Positions 36,556 to 49,040 of a DNA stretch of 64,000 bases are shown here, in pieces; the stretch's first letter is position 1; the number at the start of each line of letters is the position of its first letter. The translations under genes and the position numbers were made by a program. The notes beneath the pieces are model-generated. The model did no database searches and was not told where the DNA came from. It worked only from the letters and a program-made list of their open reading frames with translations. The stretch is from Chrysomallon squamiferum (lineage: Eukaryota; Mollusca; Gastropoda; Neomphalida; Peltospiridae): contig CM022668.1 of assembly GCA_012295275.1 (NCBI GenBank), positions 16,229,391 to 16,293,390 on the forward strand. The letters run 5' to 3'.

Positions 36556-38275
36556 AGGTGGTATTATATATCGTAACAAAGAAAACAGTAATTCTTAATT
36601 TACTGTGTAAACAGTAAACAGCTTAGTCGCTGCAGAAGAATAATGAAATTCATCCCGTTCTGAAAAAAAGATTTTATCCTGTGTATTTATTATATAACGT
36701 TTCGATTTATTTAAACACTAAGACTTGATATACTGTCAACATGGCTTGTGTATCCTGGTTAAAGTTTATGAGATGTGTATAAAAGACCCATTGCTACCTT
36801 CTCTTGTCATCGTTCATTTATGTAATTAACACATACGCACACAAACACACGCACACACACACACGCATTCACAAGCAAACCCCCACACACACATGCACAC
36901 ACTCCCACACACACTCACCAACAATCAGACACACATTTGTTTTACATTTTCATCGCATCCAAAAAATAGGCTAGTTGATAACGTTTTCTTATTCATTCGT
37001 TATCATTATCACCTTTATCATCATTTTCAACTTTTAATTTTTAATTTTTGTTATTTTAATGTCTGATTTATTTCTAACAGTTAACGCACAGTTTCTGAAT
37101 GTGGAACTAACACGCTCAACATTTTAACTAACACCTCGAGTTTTTCGAGTGTATTCGACATTTACGTATTCTGAATATTGCAGGTGTAAGGTCAGTTAGA
37201 ATAAGAAAGACAAACTATCTGCCCAAACAATAAAGGCTAAAAAAAAAAAAAAAAATAATAATAATAAAAAAAAAAAATAAAAATAAAAAAAAAAAAAAAT
37301 ACAATCTCACACTTCAAAATAAAGTTAGTATAAATAAGCTGTTGACGAAATAACGTTGATATCGTGCGTGTATTATTATTATTATTTTATTTAGTTTGCT
37401 GATCGGGTGCACGCTATACAAACTTCGGTCATGTCATTCACGGTACACTGCAGATCTGTGCTGTCTTTCAACTGTTCTTTACCCTGCTATACCAAGCGCA
37501 TCTGATAAACGTGATCATTCATCAAGAGATTCGAATATGTTTGTAAATACACTGTTGTTTTGTTCCGTTCCAAAATAACCAACTACAACGACAGTAATCA
37601 TAATAATAATAATAATAATAATAATAAAATAATTATAATAATAATAAAACAATATTAGCAGTAGTAGTAGTAATAATAATAATAACATAATAACAATAAT
37701 AATAACAACAGCAATAATAATAAATAGTTAATAATAATGATGATGATAAAGATGATGATAAAGATGATAATTCAAGCGTATAAAAGGTCTAAACAATCTT
37801 AAACAAGATTCTTTTCTTTCTTTTTTATTATTATTTTTTATATCTTGTAAACTGTGACTGAGATGATGAATTGACCAATCTGAGAAGTGATGAAGTGGTC
37901 CGAGGTGAATCCACCCTGCCAGTGTCAGAACTGAAGTTGTGTTTGTTTTATACGAGTACTGACTTTAACTTAGCTTACACACATACACAGTCTGAATACC
38001 GTGACCTTTGGACCAAGTAAAAAGCAGTAGAATTTTTTTTGGGGTGGGGGGGGTAGACTGCAGCGGTCATTAACCTCGTGTGTCGAACCTCGTGTGGGAG
38101 CCATCTTGAAAACCCAGGTTTACTGTTTTTACAGGTGAAGTGTTGTCGGCTTCACGACGGCAACAACAGCAACAGTACCTGCGTCTATCGCGAAGACTAT
38201 CAACAACAACAGCAATGAAATTCTCAGTGAAGATAATAATAACAACAAAACTACAGTCACCACTAGTAGCAACGA

Positions 38276-38470
38276 CAACAACAACAACAAGAACAATAAC
38301 AATAATAATAATAATAATAATCATAATAATAATAATAATAATAATAATACTGATGATTATGATAATAAAAGTAATGATAATAATAATAATGATGTTGATG
38401 ATGATGATTATGATGATACTAATGATGGTGGTGATGATGATAATGATATAATAATAATGACGATGATAAT
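38276..38470. repeat. AAC/AAT/GAT trinucleotide tract
   Basis: Successive CAA, AAT and GAT triplet runs. Frames here are poly-Thr, poly-Ile and poly-Met. Confidence 0.9.
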
Positions 38471-38729
38471 AGCGATAATAATAATTATAATGATAATCAT
38501 GAAGATGATTATAATGATAGCAATGATGGAAATTTCACAAAGAATAATTAAAACGACACATGACAACATCAACCACGGCACCATAGTCAGAACAGAACAC
38601 AACTTCGTAATATGGAGGCCATTACAGAGCGAATAGTTTCGAGATATTCAAAGTGACAAAAAGACTTTACAGCAGTTAACATAAACTACGTACTGTAACA
38701 CCATGAATAATAATAATAAAAATAAATAA

Positions 38730-38789
38730 ATAAATACATGAATAATAAATAAATAAATAAATGAATAAATAAATAAATAAATGCATGAA

Positions 38790-38823
<34 letters not shown>
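38730..38823. repeat. (AAAT)n microsatellite
   Basis: AAAT units with ATGA variants. Confidence 0.92.
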
Positions 38824-38824
<1 letters not shown>

Positions 38825-39619
38825 CACACTCAGTAATGAAACACTTTTTACTGGTGTTTAAAACACATAAAAAGATTCATTTATTGCATAAACGTCGGTT
38901 TAATGTGTTTTATCAGCGTCATCGTCATAAAAAAAAAAAAATCATGTCGTCGTACACGTCACACACAACGAGTGTGATGGAGATGTGACAGGGCTGGCGG
39001 GTTGCTGTGTTGAATTCTAACACGTGGCTCACGTTGTAACGGTCGGCTACATAAACCAAGAAACACATGTTACAGGATGCAGTCAGTCGATTGCTTCGTT
39101 CACCATTCACACATTTTAATGCTTCAGTACTTTTATAAACACAAATAAAAAGGGTATTGGATCTTTGAATGAGTTTCTGCAGCGTCTACTACTACGTGAA
39201 CGCTATTATTTCATTGCAAGAGACCTGCTTGTTCAGTTAGGTAAGTTTATGCAGACTGATGTCACCAGACACTGAGTTTTTCTGACATTTGGTTAAGAAT
39301 TGAGTACACGTTACACGATACATACTTACCTGTAAAAAAAATGACTAGTTAAGAGTAAACAAGAAAGTATTTGGTTGTTTAGGTTTGTGGACGGGTAATT
39401 TGGATACGTTATGTGTGGCGTTGTGGTTGTATTACAAGTGAGAATAATGTTGTAGTACCTGTGGAGATGCGGTTGCAGTAAGTGAATGACGTATGTCGAT
39501 AGTAAATGTGATGATGTGGTTGTAGTGCATGTGAAAATACACTTATTGCACGTGCTGTATAATTATTATACATTAGTACCATGTCGAGAGATGGTTATTT
39601 TATAATTGAGAATGTGGCT

Positions 39620-40217
39620 GTAGGACATGTGAAGGTATGTTTGTAATACATGTGTAGGTATGTTTGTAATATATGTGTAGGTATGTTTGTAATACATGTG
39701 TAGGTATGTTTGTAATACATGTGTAGGTATGTTTGTAATACATGTGTAGGTATGTTTGTAACATATGTGTAGGTATGTTTGTAATACATGTGTAGGTATG
39801 TTTGTAATACATGTGTAGGTATGTTTGTAATACATGTGTAGGTATGTTTGTAATACATGTGTAGGTATGTTTGTAATATATGTGTAGGTATGTTTGTAAT
39901 ATATGTGTAGGTATGTTTGTAATATATGTGTAGGTATGTTTGTAATATATGTGTAGGTATGTTTGTAATACATGTATAGGTATGTTTGTAATACATGTAT
40001 AGGTATGTTTGTAATATATGTGAAGGTATGTTTGTAATATATGTGAAGGTATGTTTGTAATACATGTGTAGGTATGTTTGTAATACATGTGAAGGTATGT
40101 TTGTAATACATGTGTAGGTATGTTTGTAATACATGTGCAGGTATGTTTGTAATATATGTGAAGGTATGTTTGTAATATATGTGGAGGTATGTTTATAATG
40201 TATGTGAAGGTATGTTT
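39620..40217. repeat. 23-bp minisatellite, about 26 copies
   Basis: Unit GTAATACATGTGTAGGTATG + TTT, with recurrent variants (ATATGTG, ATGTGAAGG, ATGTATAGG). Because 23 is not a multiple of 3 and no unit frame holds a stop on the minus strand, all three minus frames are open for 160-180 codons. They are not genes. Confidence 0.96.
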
Positions 40218-40259
40218 ACAAAGTTATAGATTTATGAATGCATATACAATTAAATAAAA

Positions 40260-40294
<35 letters not shown>

Positions 40295-40975
40295 ATATAC
40301 GAACGAACACATTAAATAAATAAAATAAATAAATCTTCATGATATTGGTGTGGAACAAACATTCAAAGCAAAATTAAAAAATTACTCTGCAGAAGGATTT
40401 ATTCAAACAGACAGTGTACCTATTCAAACAGACGGTGTACCTGTTTGTAGACATGTACCTGTTTCTACGTATTTGGGTCGCGTGTAAAATGAAATCACGA
40501 ACTCAGATACCATCTAGTTTTGTTCCAACCCATTGCTTTATTTCTGCATTTGTTTCGTCACCCATTTAAATTTATTCATAAACAAGGTGCACGTGACGTT
40601 TGACAAAATTCCACAAAGTAAAAAAACAAAACAAAAAATAATAAATTTAAAAAAACACCCATATTTCATAACAGTAAGTCCACTTCTGTGACAGATACTT
40701 AATTATTAGTAAAGTGTAGGTACGGATCACTTCAGAGAGGTTCTGTTAACGAGTATTGTTGCTAGTAGGTATTAGTCAGTCAGTAGGTCGTGCAGTAATC
40801 CCATTACGCGTTAAAATTAAAAACGCTTGTCTGTTTGTAATACGTCATCCCTCCAGTGACGTATGACGAAACACAAAACATGTAAAGCGATTAATTCCAT
40901 TTAGTAAACACATGAAATACAGTCTCATATTACACCCAGTGTGCACACACACACGTATACGAATAATAATCAAAT

Positions 40976-40976
<1 letters not shown>

Positions 40977-41025
<49 letters not shown>

Positions 41026-41031
41026 TTATTG
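40977..41031. repeat. (CTA)n microsatellite
   Basis: About 17 CTA units. Confidence 0.95.
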
Positions 41032-41040
41032 ACTTTTTTT

Positions 41041-41135
41041 GTGATATTAATGTTAACTTTTGTCGTTGGTATTTATTTATTTATTTATTTTGTTGTTGTT
41101 GTTGTGATATTAATATTAACTTTTATCGTTTGTGT

Positions 41136-41166
<31 letters not shown>

Positions 41167-41215
41167 TTTGTTTATTTATTGTTGTGATATTAATATTAAC
41201 TTTTGTCGTTGATAT
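41041..41215. repeat. Degenerate repeat GTGATATTAATRTTAACTTT with TTTA spacers
   Basis: The string occurs three times (about 41041, 41104, 41184), separated by TTTATT microsatellite DNA of different lengths. Confidence 0.85.
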
Positions 41216-41640
41216 TAATTAATCATTATTTTGTTATTATTTTATTGTTATTGCTGTTATTATTGTTATTATTATTATATTGTTTTGTTTTTGTTGTTGT
41301 TATTATTATTATTATTAGTAGTAGTAGTAGTAGTAGTACTGTTCTTGTTGTTGTCGTTGTTGCGTCTTGTTATTTACGTATTTTTATTTACTGTTATTTG
41401 AAGATCCTGTATCTCGAATTACGTTTCGTGTGGTACATTGTCATTATGTGGACACTCCCACTTCGCAGACGGGAGAGTTTCTCGTGCAGTTCATGCGGTT
41501 TTCATTCATCCGTGTTTATCATGCAGCATAATTATATCTCCTAAACTTACTTTCCTGTCTACGTGATCTCTGTCTTGAAATGTTTGTTTTCTTTAAAACT
41601 TTTTGTTCACAGATTGATGAACACAAATGATGAAAGACTG

Positions 41641-41902
41641 TCGTTCCTTTCCGGTGACGCGTCTCTTCTGATTGGCTGCAGGTCACGTGGTAATGGTGAT
41701 AGACGGGACAGCTAGATTGCACCTTGTAACTTGACAAAGTTGACAGATAGCTTGTGTCGTGGACAGCAAATAGTGGTGAAAAACTTCGTTGTTTGTGGTG
41801 GACAAAAAAAAAAAACAGAAGAGACATTTTGTCAGTAGAAAAGGATTAGATGATTGTTTCCTGACTAAAATTTGGGACGTATGATTTTGTGAGAAACCCA
41901 AC
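41641..41902 (+). promoter_or_regulatory. Candidate innexin promoter / 5' UTR
   Basis: This block is less AT-rich than its surroundings and contains GTGACGCG, an inverted CCAAT box (ATTGG at 41671) and an E-box CACGTG at 41684-41689. It lies just upstream of the proposed innexin start. No TATA box seen. It contains several short upstream ATGs. Inference only. Confidence 0.3.
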
Positions 41903-41907
41903 ATGTC
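41903..41907 (+). CDS. inx: Candidate innexin first coding segment (ATG TC)
   Basis: The main innexin exon starts with the third base of a codon, so the upstream exon must end two bases into a codon. ATGTC|GTAAGT at 41903-41908 gives a start codon, that phase and a near-consensus donor. Joining would give MSASAIIGSFASF, which resembles other molluscan innexin N-termini. It would imply an intron of 13.8 kb. Other ATG-NN|GT sites exist nearer (for example 49300, 53384) but with poor donors. Confidence 0.42.
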
Positions 41908-42163
41908 GTAAGTATCACTTATTTAAACATTTTTAATATTTTCTTAGCAAATTTCTAACGGTAAACAATAATTTTCTTTATGTACATTACACTGTAATAT
42001 ATTGACACTTCAGACATTCCACGAAATGTAACCTACAAGTCTTTTCCTCTGTGGTTTATTTGTTTATCTTTTTTTTTCTTTCTTTCTTTATCTTTCCATT
42101 CTTTTCTTTCTTTATTTTCTCCCTTTTATTCTTTTCATTCAATCCTTTTACTGTTTTTTTTTT

Positions 42164-42195
<32 letters not shown>

Positions 42196-42569
42196 CTGTA
42201 TCTTTCCATTCTGTGATAGTTTTTAGCGCGCGGAGATCGTAAAGCCGTGAGGTCAAGCGTTGTTAAACAGGCGCAGACGACACACTTGATTTAGTTTGTA
42301 CAGCGAGTGGCCTACATCGGGTTTAATTACCCCACGTTTGATACTGACCGACTTACGCAGTATAACCGTTCTGTGTAGATATGAGATTCATGATATTATC
42401 GTATACATACCTTTATTTGCTCTGTGGTTATTGTTTCAAACTTCCAGCTAGCGGATTAAGATTTATGCACGTATTTATTTTATAACCCTTGCAGATTATG
42501 TCTTATGTAAGTCAATCATACAGGGTAAATTCTGTGATCCAAACTATTGTCGTTTTCTCTTTCTGTAGA

Positions 42570-42765
42570 TGTTTTGGACCAAAGTGTAGACTTTTATGTC
42601 CAATACTGTAGACTTCATATACATTAATATATACGTCGTGTCCAACGCTTTAGACTGTGTGTACAATAATATAGACGATATGTCTAATACTGTAGACTTT
42701 ATGTACAAAAATATAGACGCCATATTCAGTACTGCAGACTTTATGTACAATAATAATAGTTTTCC
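42570..42765. repeat. 42-bp degenerate minisatellite (14-codon period)
   Basis: Four units of about 42 bp built on GTAGACTTTATGTACAATAA and TATAGACG. As 42 is a multiple of 3, both strands stay open through it (plus 42596-42841, minus 42544-42771). Confidence 0.75.
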
Positions 42766-43226
42766 CACCATTTTTATTTATATTATACATTGTTGTTTAT
42801 ATTATACATTGTTGAAGCATATAAACAAATGTATACGATAACAATATATGTAAAACAATACGCATATTCAAATCAGTTTACTACTGCAGTAATTAAAGTA
42901 ACAAATAATGTGTGAGACGTTGTAAGTTTTTAATACGCGTTCGTTCGCGTTTCTCAGTACGAGGCAGAGTTTTGTTCATAAGCGTAATTTGCTTCACCGC
43001 TGTTCTAATTTATGTATTCATGCTTTGATATTTATCGATTTCGCACAAATGTGATGGGTGACATATTTTTCACTTAAAAATTCCATCACACAGATCGATC
43101 CGCCCTCTGTCAACACACACACACACTCACACACTCACACGTGTTTGCACAGGCGACAGCTGAGCCGCTCTTGAAAGCAGGTCAGAGACTTAAATTCACG
43201 AACATGTTTTGTTGTACACGCGGTTT

Positions 43227-43392
43227 GAATTATTTGATACTCGTGTAGAGTATCTTTGTACAGAGATATGTAAACTGAATTATTTGATACTCGTGTAGAG
43301 TATCTTTGTACAGAGATATGTAAACTGAATTATTTGATACTCGTGTAGAGTATCTTTGTACGGAGATATGTAAACTGAATTATTTGATACGT
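43227..43392. repeat. 50-bp tandem repeat, three copies plus a partial
   Basis: Unit starts at 43227, 43277, 43327 and 43377 (partial) with GAATTATTTGATACTCGTGT. Copies differ at one or two positions. Confidence 0.95.
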
Positions 43393-44393
43393 GTTGTAGA
43401 CACGTACAAAAAAATATATAATCTTTATTTTTAATGCATTGGAAATCTGCACCTAGAGGCTTAACTTGATTTCATAAAGTTTTGTGTCACTGGAGGGGAG
43501 TGGCTGTAGGGATAGCTTGTTCAGACTTACGAAGAAAAAGGTTACGTAATAAGAATAGCGTATTCTGTTTATAAACATTTACGTAATAAGGAATTCTGTT
43601 TTATAAAATTTTACATAATAAGGGATACTGTATTTTGATATTAGTGATTTTTTACTTAATTAATTAAATTTGTATATAATGAAGTGAGATCGTATTTCGA
43701 TTTCAACAAAAACAGTTTGGGACGTGAAAACATTTTAACTCAACAATAAAAAACAAACCCAAAAAAACCAGTCGTTTCAAATTTTAATAATCTGCAAATC
43801 AAGATTTTTTTTCCACTAGTTATATAACTGAAACGGGTTTACTTACATGTCTTATTATAATAATTATTATAATGAAATATCATCAACATCACTGATGAAT
43901 TAATTACGTATCATATTTTTGTTTTGCTCTCTGGTATTTCATCTATTCAGTTTTTCGCTTCGAACTGTTTTGTGTTCTGCCTTTCAAAGCACGTATTGAA
44001 TGTGTATAAGCAGACCAACTTGTTGTTTACTATAAATAATACGTTTGGTGATGAGGGAATGCACTGTTCTTACTCACAAATACACATACATACAAATAAT
44101 TGTACTTTGTGAATAAAATTACACAACCTATATAATTCCATTGGTTATATATAATTGGTGATATATTTTGATGTGTTTATACACACACACGCACACCCAC
44201 TCGCACACACACTCACTCAAACACGCACACGCACAAACACACAAACACACACGGATTATGTTTTCTTGCCAGTGTTTGGTCAGACGATGATAATATAAAC
44301 ATTCGGCTTCGTTTTATGTTTTATTCTGTCTGCCTCAGTGCCAGATATTTCATCAACAGAATGAATAATAACAGGACTGTAATTTATTTATTT

Positions 44394-44396
<3 letters not shown>

Positions 44397-44466
<70 letters not shown>

Positions 44467-44492
44467 AAGGAGAGGGAGAGAGAGAGATGCAT

Positions 44493-44550
<58 letters not shown>
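44397..44550. repeat. Compound microsatellite (GA)n ... (CA)n
   Basis: Perfect GA array (44397-44462), GA-rich DNA with GGG interruptions, then CA (about 44498-44550). Confidence 0.95.
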
Positions 44551-44558
<8 letters not shown>

Positions 44559-44982
44559 CATAACTGGAAATATGCACTGAAACAAATCAGTGTAAAAGTC
44601 TATAATCAGTCATCAACTTTTTTTTTTGTTTTATCTCCCTTGTTTCCAAAGCACTTTTATGTTTTTTTGATTGCTGCAGGCCACAGGGTGGCAGTGTGTT
44701 TTCAAGTTGAAGGTCAGGGTTTTGTCCCTGCCCACGGGCTGTTCACGTATATATCAGTGGTTTGACGTGTGATTTCCTGCCTCAGGTTAATTAAGATTGC
44801 CCGACACTTCACCCGCACTGATACCTACAGTTATTTAACAGATGTATCAGAACAGACACACGTGTTAGTGTGTACGTGTTTATATGTATAAACGTGCATA
44901 AATTTTTGTCTATATATTTATACATGCTTATGTACACGCAGTAGACACACAAATATCTCTACGCACAAAAAGTGAAATAATA

Positions 44983-44985
<3 letters not shown>

Positions 44986-45030
<45 letters not shown>
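44986..45030. repeat. (CA)n microsatellite
   Basis: Perfect CA array followed by CATA. Confidence 0.95.
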
Positions 45031-45032
<2 letters not shown>

Positions 45033-45231
45033 TACATATACAAAGAGAAAGAGAAAGAGTTAGTTTTAAATTCCGGTTAATAATCATGTTGAAAATATTT
45101 TCCTTTCGACATACAAGAGTGTCTTCCTGTCAGATTACAAAGAATAGTTTATAAACTACTAATACTGTAACTGTGTCCGTCAGTGGGAAAAGTAATTTCA
45201 GACACTTACACCCACCCACCCACCCCACACA

Positions 45232-45232
45232 G

Positions 45233-45320
<88 letters not shown>
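45232..45320. repeat. (CA)n microsatellite
   Basis: About 44 CA units, preceded by CCCACCC DNA. Confidence 0.96.
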
Positions 45321-45323
<3 letters not shown>

Positions 45324-46196
45324 GAATGTGTATGTATTTATCACCATATGTAAGCAAGAATATTTGTATCTATGAAATTATTTATGTAACAAGTTTGCAT
45401 ATGTGAAAGTAAGAATTTTTGTAAGTATCCATACATGGAACGAAGTATACACTCGTAAAACTCTCTGTGATTTTCTTTGTTAAAAAAAGCCTGTCATGAA
45501 TTGTGGTAAATCATGCATTTTTATTTGTATATTTATTTTTTATATATATATTTTTTTACATTTGAAAACACCATAGAGTTTAGAGTTTATACAGTAGATG
45601 TTTATCGATCATACACTTGTTATTTATAAGTATATAAAACTTACTTTAAAATAGCAATAAATTACATTAGTAAGCGACAGTAATAAAAATATTTTAAAAA
45701 ACCCAGTGCTGAATCTACATGAGCAAATCTGTTCAAATGTGAAACGGAAAAAATAAAATGGTGGATGTGAGACAAACTCGAACTACAGTCTTACAATGAC
45801 GTGTACATTATTTTATATAACAAACTGAAACTGAAGCCTTCATTAATCATAGTGAAACCAGATGTACCATGTGGTCGTTATAATTTAAATGAAGATAACA
45901 TTTTCTTTTATTATTATTATTATTATTATTATATTACGTTAGAAATGGACAGCACAAAACCACTGAATACTCTTATAAATCAATGTATATTGAACGAAAA
46001 AGTGGTATATTAGTTTTATTTAACAGCACAATGATGGTAATATGTAGGACACGTGTAAAGACAATTCAGTGTATTATTATTGAGAACAATTCGTAATAAT
46101 TTACTGCTGTAGAATAGTATGAACTATTACAATTGCTGTCGCTGCTGTTGCTGTTACTGAACTACTTTTTTCAAGTACTACGTATAATATTACTCT

Positions 46197-46442
46197 GTTG
46201 GTGGTGGTGGTAGTGGTAGTGGTAGTGGTAGTGGTAGTGGTAGTGGTAGTAGTGGTAGTGGTGGTAGTGGTGGTAGTGGTAGTGGTGGTAGTGGTAGTGG
46301 TAGTGGTAGTGGTGGTGATGGTGGTGGTGATGGTGATGGTAGTGGTGGTGGTAGTGGTGCTGATGGTAGTGGTGGTGGTAGTGGTAGTGGTGGTGGTAGT
46401 GGTAGTAGTAGTGGTAGTGGTGGTGGTAGTGGTAGTAGTAGT

Positions 46443-46488
<46 letters not shown>
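46197..46488. repeat. (GTG/GTA)n trinucleotide array
   Basis: About 290 bp of GGT and AGT triplets, giving poly-Val on the plus strand and poly-His/Pro/Thr on the minus. Confidence 0.95.
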
Positions 46489-46608
46489 CATCATCACTAC
46501 AGATGTTAGCATTTACGTCTCCTGCGTACAATTTTTACTGCTGTACGATACGACTACAACTACATTACAACAAATATACTGTTACAAATACCACGACACA
46601 CACCATTA

Positions 46609-47000
46609 ATTCAAATACTGCGACCCTGCTAACACTACTTCTGTTACTATACAGTAGTAGTAGTAGTAGTGGTAGTAGTAGTAATTCAAATACTGCGACC
46701 CTGTTACTATACAGTAGTAGTAGTAGTAGTGGTAGTAGTAGTAATTCAAATACTGCGACCCTGTTACTATACAGTAGTAGTAGTAGTAGTAGTAATTCAA
46801 ATACTGCGACCCTGTTACTATACAGTAGTAGTAGTAGTAGTAGTAATTCAAATACTGCGACCCTGTTACTATACAGTAGTAGTAGTAGTAGTGGTAGTAG
46901 TAGTAATTCAAATACTGCGACACTGATAACACTACGTCTGTTACTATACAGTAGTAGTAGTAGTAGTAGTAATTCAAATACTGCGACCCTGCTAACACTT
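46609..47000. repeat. Minisatellite of 48-60 bp with internal (AGT)n
   Basis: Repeats of AATTCAAATACTGCGACCCT + GTTACTATAC followed by a variable number of AGT triplets. Seven or so units; length differences are whole triplets, so the plus-strand frame stays open. Confidence 0.93.
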
Positions 47001-47002
47001 CT

Positions 47003-47154
47003 ACAGTACACTTCTACTACAGTAACACGACTCTTTCCATTGGTAGAAGGTCTAGTAGTTCCCGCTGTTCTGTTACTATACAGTACACTTCTACTACAGT
47101 AACACGACTCTTTCCACTGGTAGAAGGTCTAGTAGTTCCCGCTGTTCTGTTACA
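47003..47154. repeat. 77-bp tandem duplication
   Basis: ACAGTACACTTCTACTACAG and the following bases begin at 47003 and 47080. The copies differ by one base in TTTCCAYTGG. Confidence 0.93.
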
Positions 47155-47562
47155 TTGCAGTTAGGTTAGGACTAGCTCGATGCCTTTCAAGTACTTTAAT
47201 TTAAACAAGAAAAATCAAATGCACATGCACTGTACAATAAAACTAAATGAAGCATACCTCGTTTATTTGAGTACGTTTGCATTCCAGAATAAAATCTGCA
47301 TTAATTTTTTTTTCTTTCTTTTCCTGAATGTGCGCCATCTGTAAATCGTTCTATTAATAATATATATATATATATATTTTTTTTTTTTTGCGTATATTAA
47401 AAATAAAATTAATGTGGCGGCTGTTGAGGGATTGGCTCTTATTTAAATGAATCGCTGTCATTTTGAAATTAATGCGGGTCAAAGCAGGCATCACGTGCAC
47501 AAATTAGCTGACGTACACAAAAATATATTTGTTAAACAGACAGAATTTAGACAAATGCTATC

Positions 47563-47599
<37 letters not shown>

Positions 47600-48278
47600 T
47601 ATACAAAACAATTTAATATTAAAATTTGCTAATACGTATTAAAGGTAAATATTTCAGATTATATAAAATGTTTTGGTTAGATATCAGAGTCTTTGTAAAT
47701 TACAATTAAGCTGTTGTGCACACAAGCTATAAAACAAATACAGAGAACAATAAGAAACAAAAGAAGAAAAGAAAGGATATTATGTAACACAGCTAATTGG
47801 TTTTTGCTTTCCAATCTGGACTGAGATTTGAGTAAACTTTCTCACATCGTGGCAGGAATTCGTCATTAAAGTTTGAGCAACTCGCCGAGTTCTCACCTTT
47901 GTGTACTGAAAATACACGAGCTGTTTGAGTCACACAACAAAGACTTACACAAGCTTTTAAAACTAAAAGCGTAAAAACAAAAATAACAAAACGAGAACAA
48001 TAATTATACGATTTATAAAAAGAAGCTGTAATTACAGAAGAGAATAGAGTGTGTAATTGGGTTATTGCGAGTTTGTAAGCTGCTTGAAGTCGCTACTTGT
48101 GAAGTGTTAAGTACGGAACACAGAATAACACACCAGCAGTAAAACTGAGCAGTGCTAGAGCATCTCGCCCGAGCTGGATTTTCTTCAAGTGTTGTTTCCA
48201 GCTAGCTCTGAACGGAATAGTGATACTCTGGTTTATCTGCATTGTCTAATTTTTACAGAAGCTAGACTGAGTGGTGAC

Positions 48279-48294
48279 CACACACACACACACA

Positions 48295-48373
<79 letters not shown>

Positions 48374-48377
48374 AGAC
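48279..48377. repeat. (CA)n microsatellite
   Basis: Nearly perfect CA array with one CATA interruption at each end. Confidence 0.96.
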
Positions 48378-48574
48378 ACACACAGTTTCAAACATGCAAT
48401 ATGTAATTCACCAGACTATAAAAAGCTGATCGTTATTTCATGTTCATGGTGACTCGAATGAGTTCACACAATACAGTGACGTCACCGACTACGTAAATAA
48501 CCACACCTGTCTCTGTGCTAAATTTAATCATTCGTGAACTAAATAATGCTAAGAAATGTGGTTTCGGTTATATT

Positions 48575-48876
48575 TTCTTAACGATTTTTTTTGTTTTTGT
48601 TTTTTTTGTTTTTTTTTGTTTAGTTCTTAAAAGATAATTGTCTCATTTTTATTTATTTATTTATTTATTTATCTGTGTTTTATTTTATTATATTTTCATT
48701 TTATTTTATTTTTAATCGGAAACCTATTTTCACTTTATATTTATTCCCCTTAATCTTTTAAGGATATTAATTTTTTTTCCTCTAACATTTCTTAACGATT
48801 TTTGTTTTGTTTTTGTTTGATTGTTTTTTATTTTTTTTTTTTTTTTTTTAGTTCTTAAAAGATAATTGTCTCATTT

Positions 48877-48911
<35 letters not shown>

Positions 48912-49040
48912 TTTTTTTATTTATCTGTTTGTTTTATTTTATTATATTTTCATTTTATTTTATTTTCAATCGGAAACCTATTTTCACTTTATATTTATTC
49001 CCCTTAATCTTTTAAGGATAATAATTTTTTTTCCTCTAAC
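48575..49040. repeat. Tandem duplication, about 215-250 bp per copy
   Basis: Two copies starting TTCTTAACGATTTTT at about 48575 and 48789. They share AAAAGATAATTGTCTCATTT and AATCGGAAACCTATTTTCAC. They differ mainly in the length of T and TTTA runs. Confidence 0.93.

Noticed and set aside
39566-40134. Three overlapping minus-strand open frames of 160-180 codons
   Set aside because: They are the three frames of one 23-bp minisatellite, with no start context, domain or non-repetitive part.
46190-47102. Long Val, His, Pro and Ser-rich open frames on both strands
   Set aside because: Explained by GTG/GTA triplets and the AGT-containing minisatellite.
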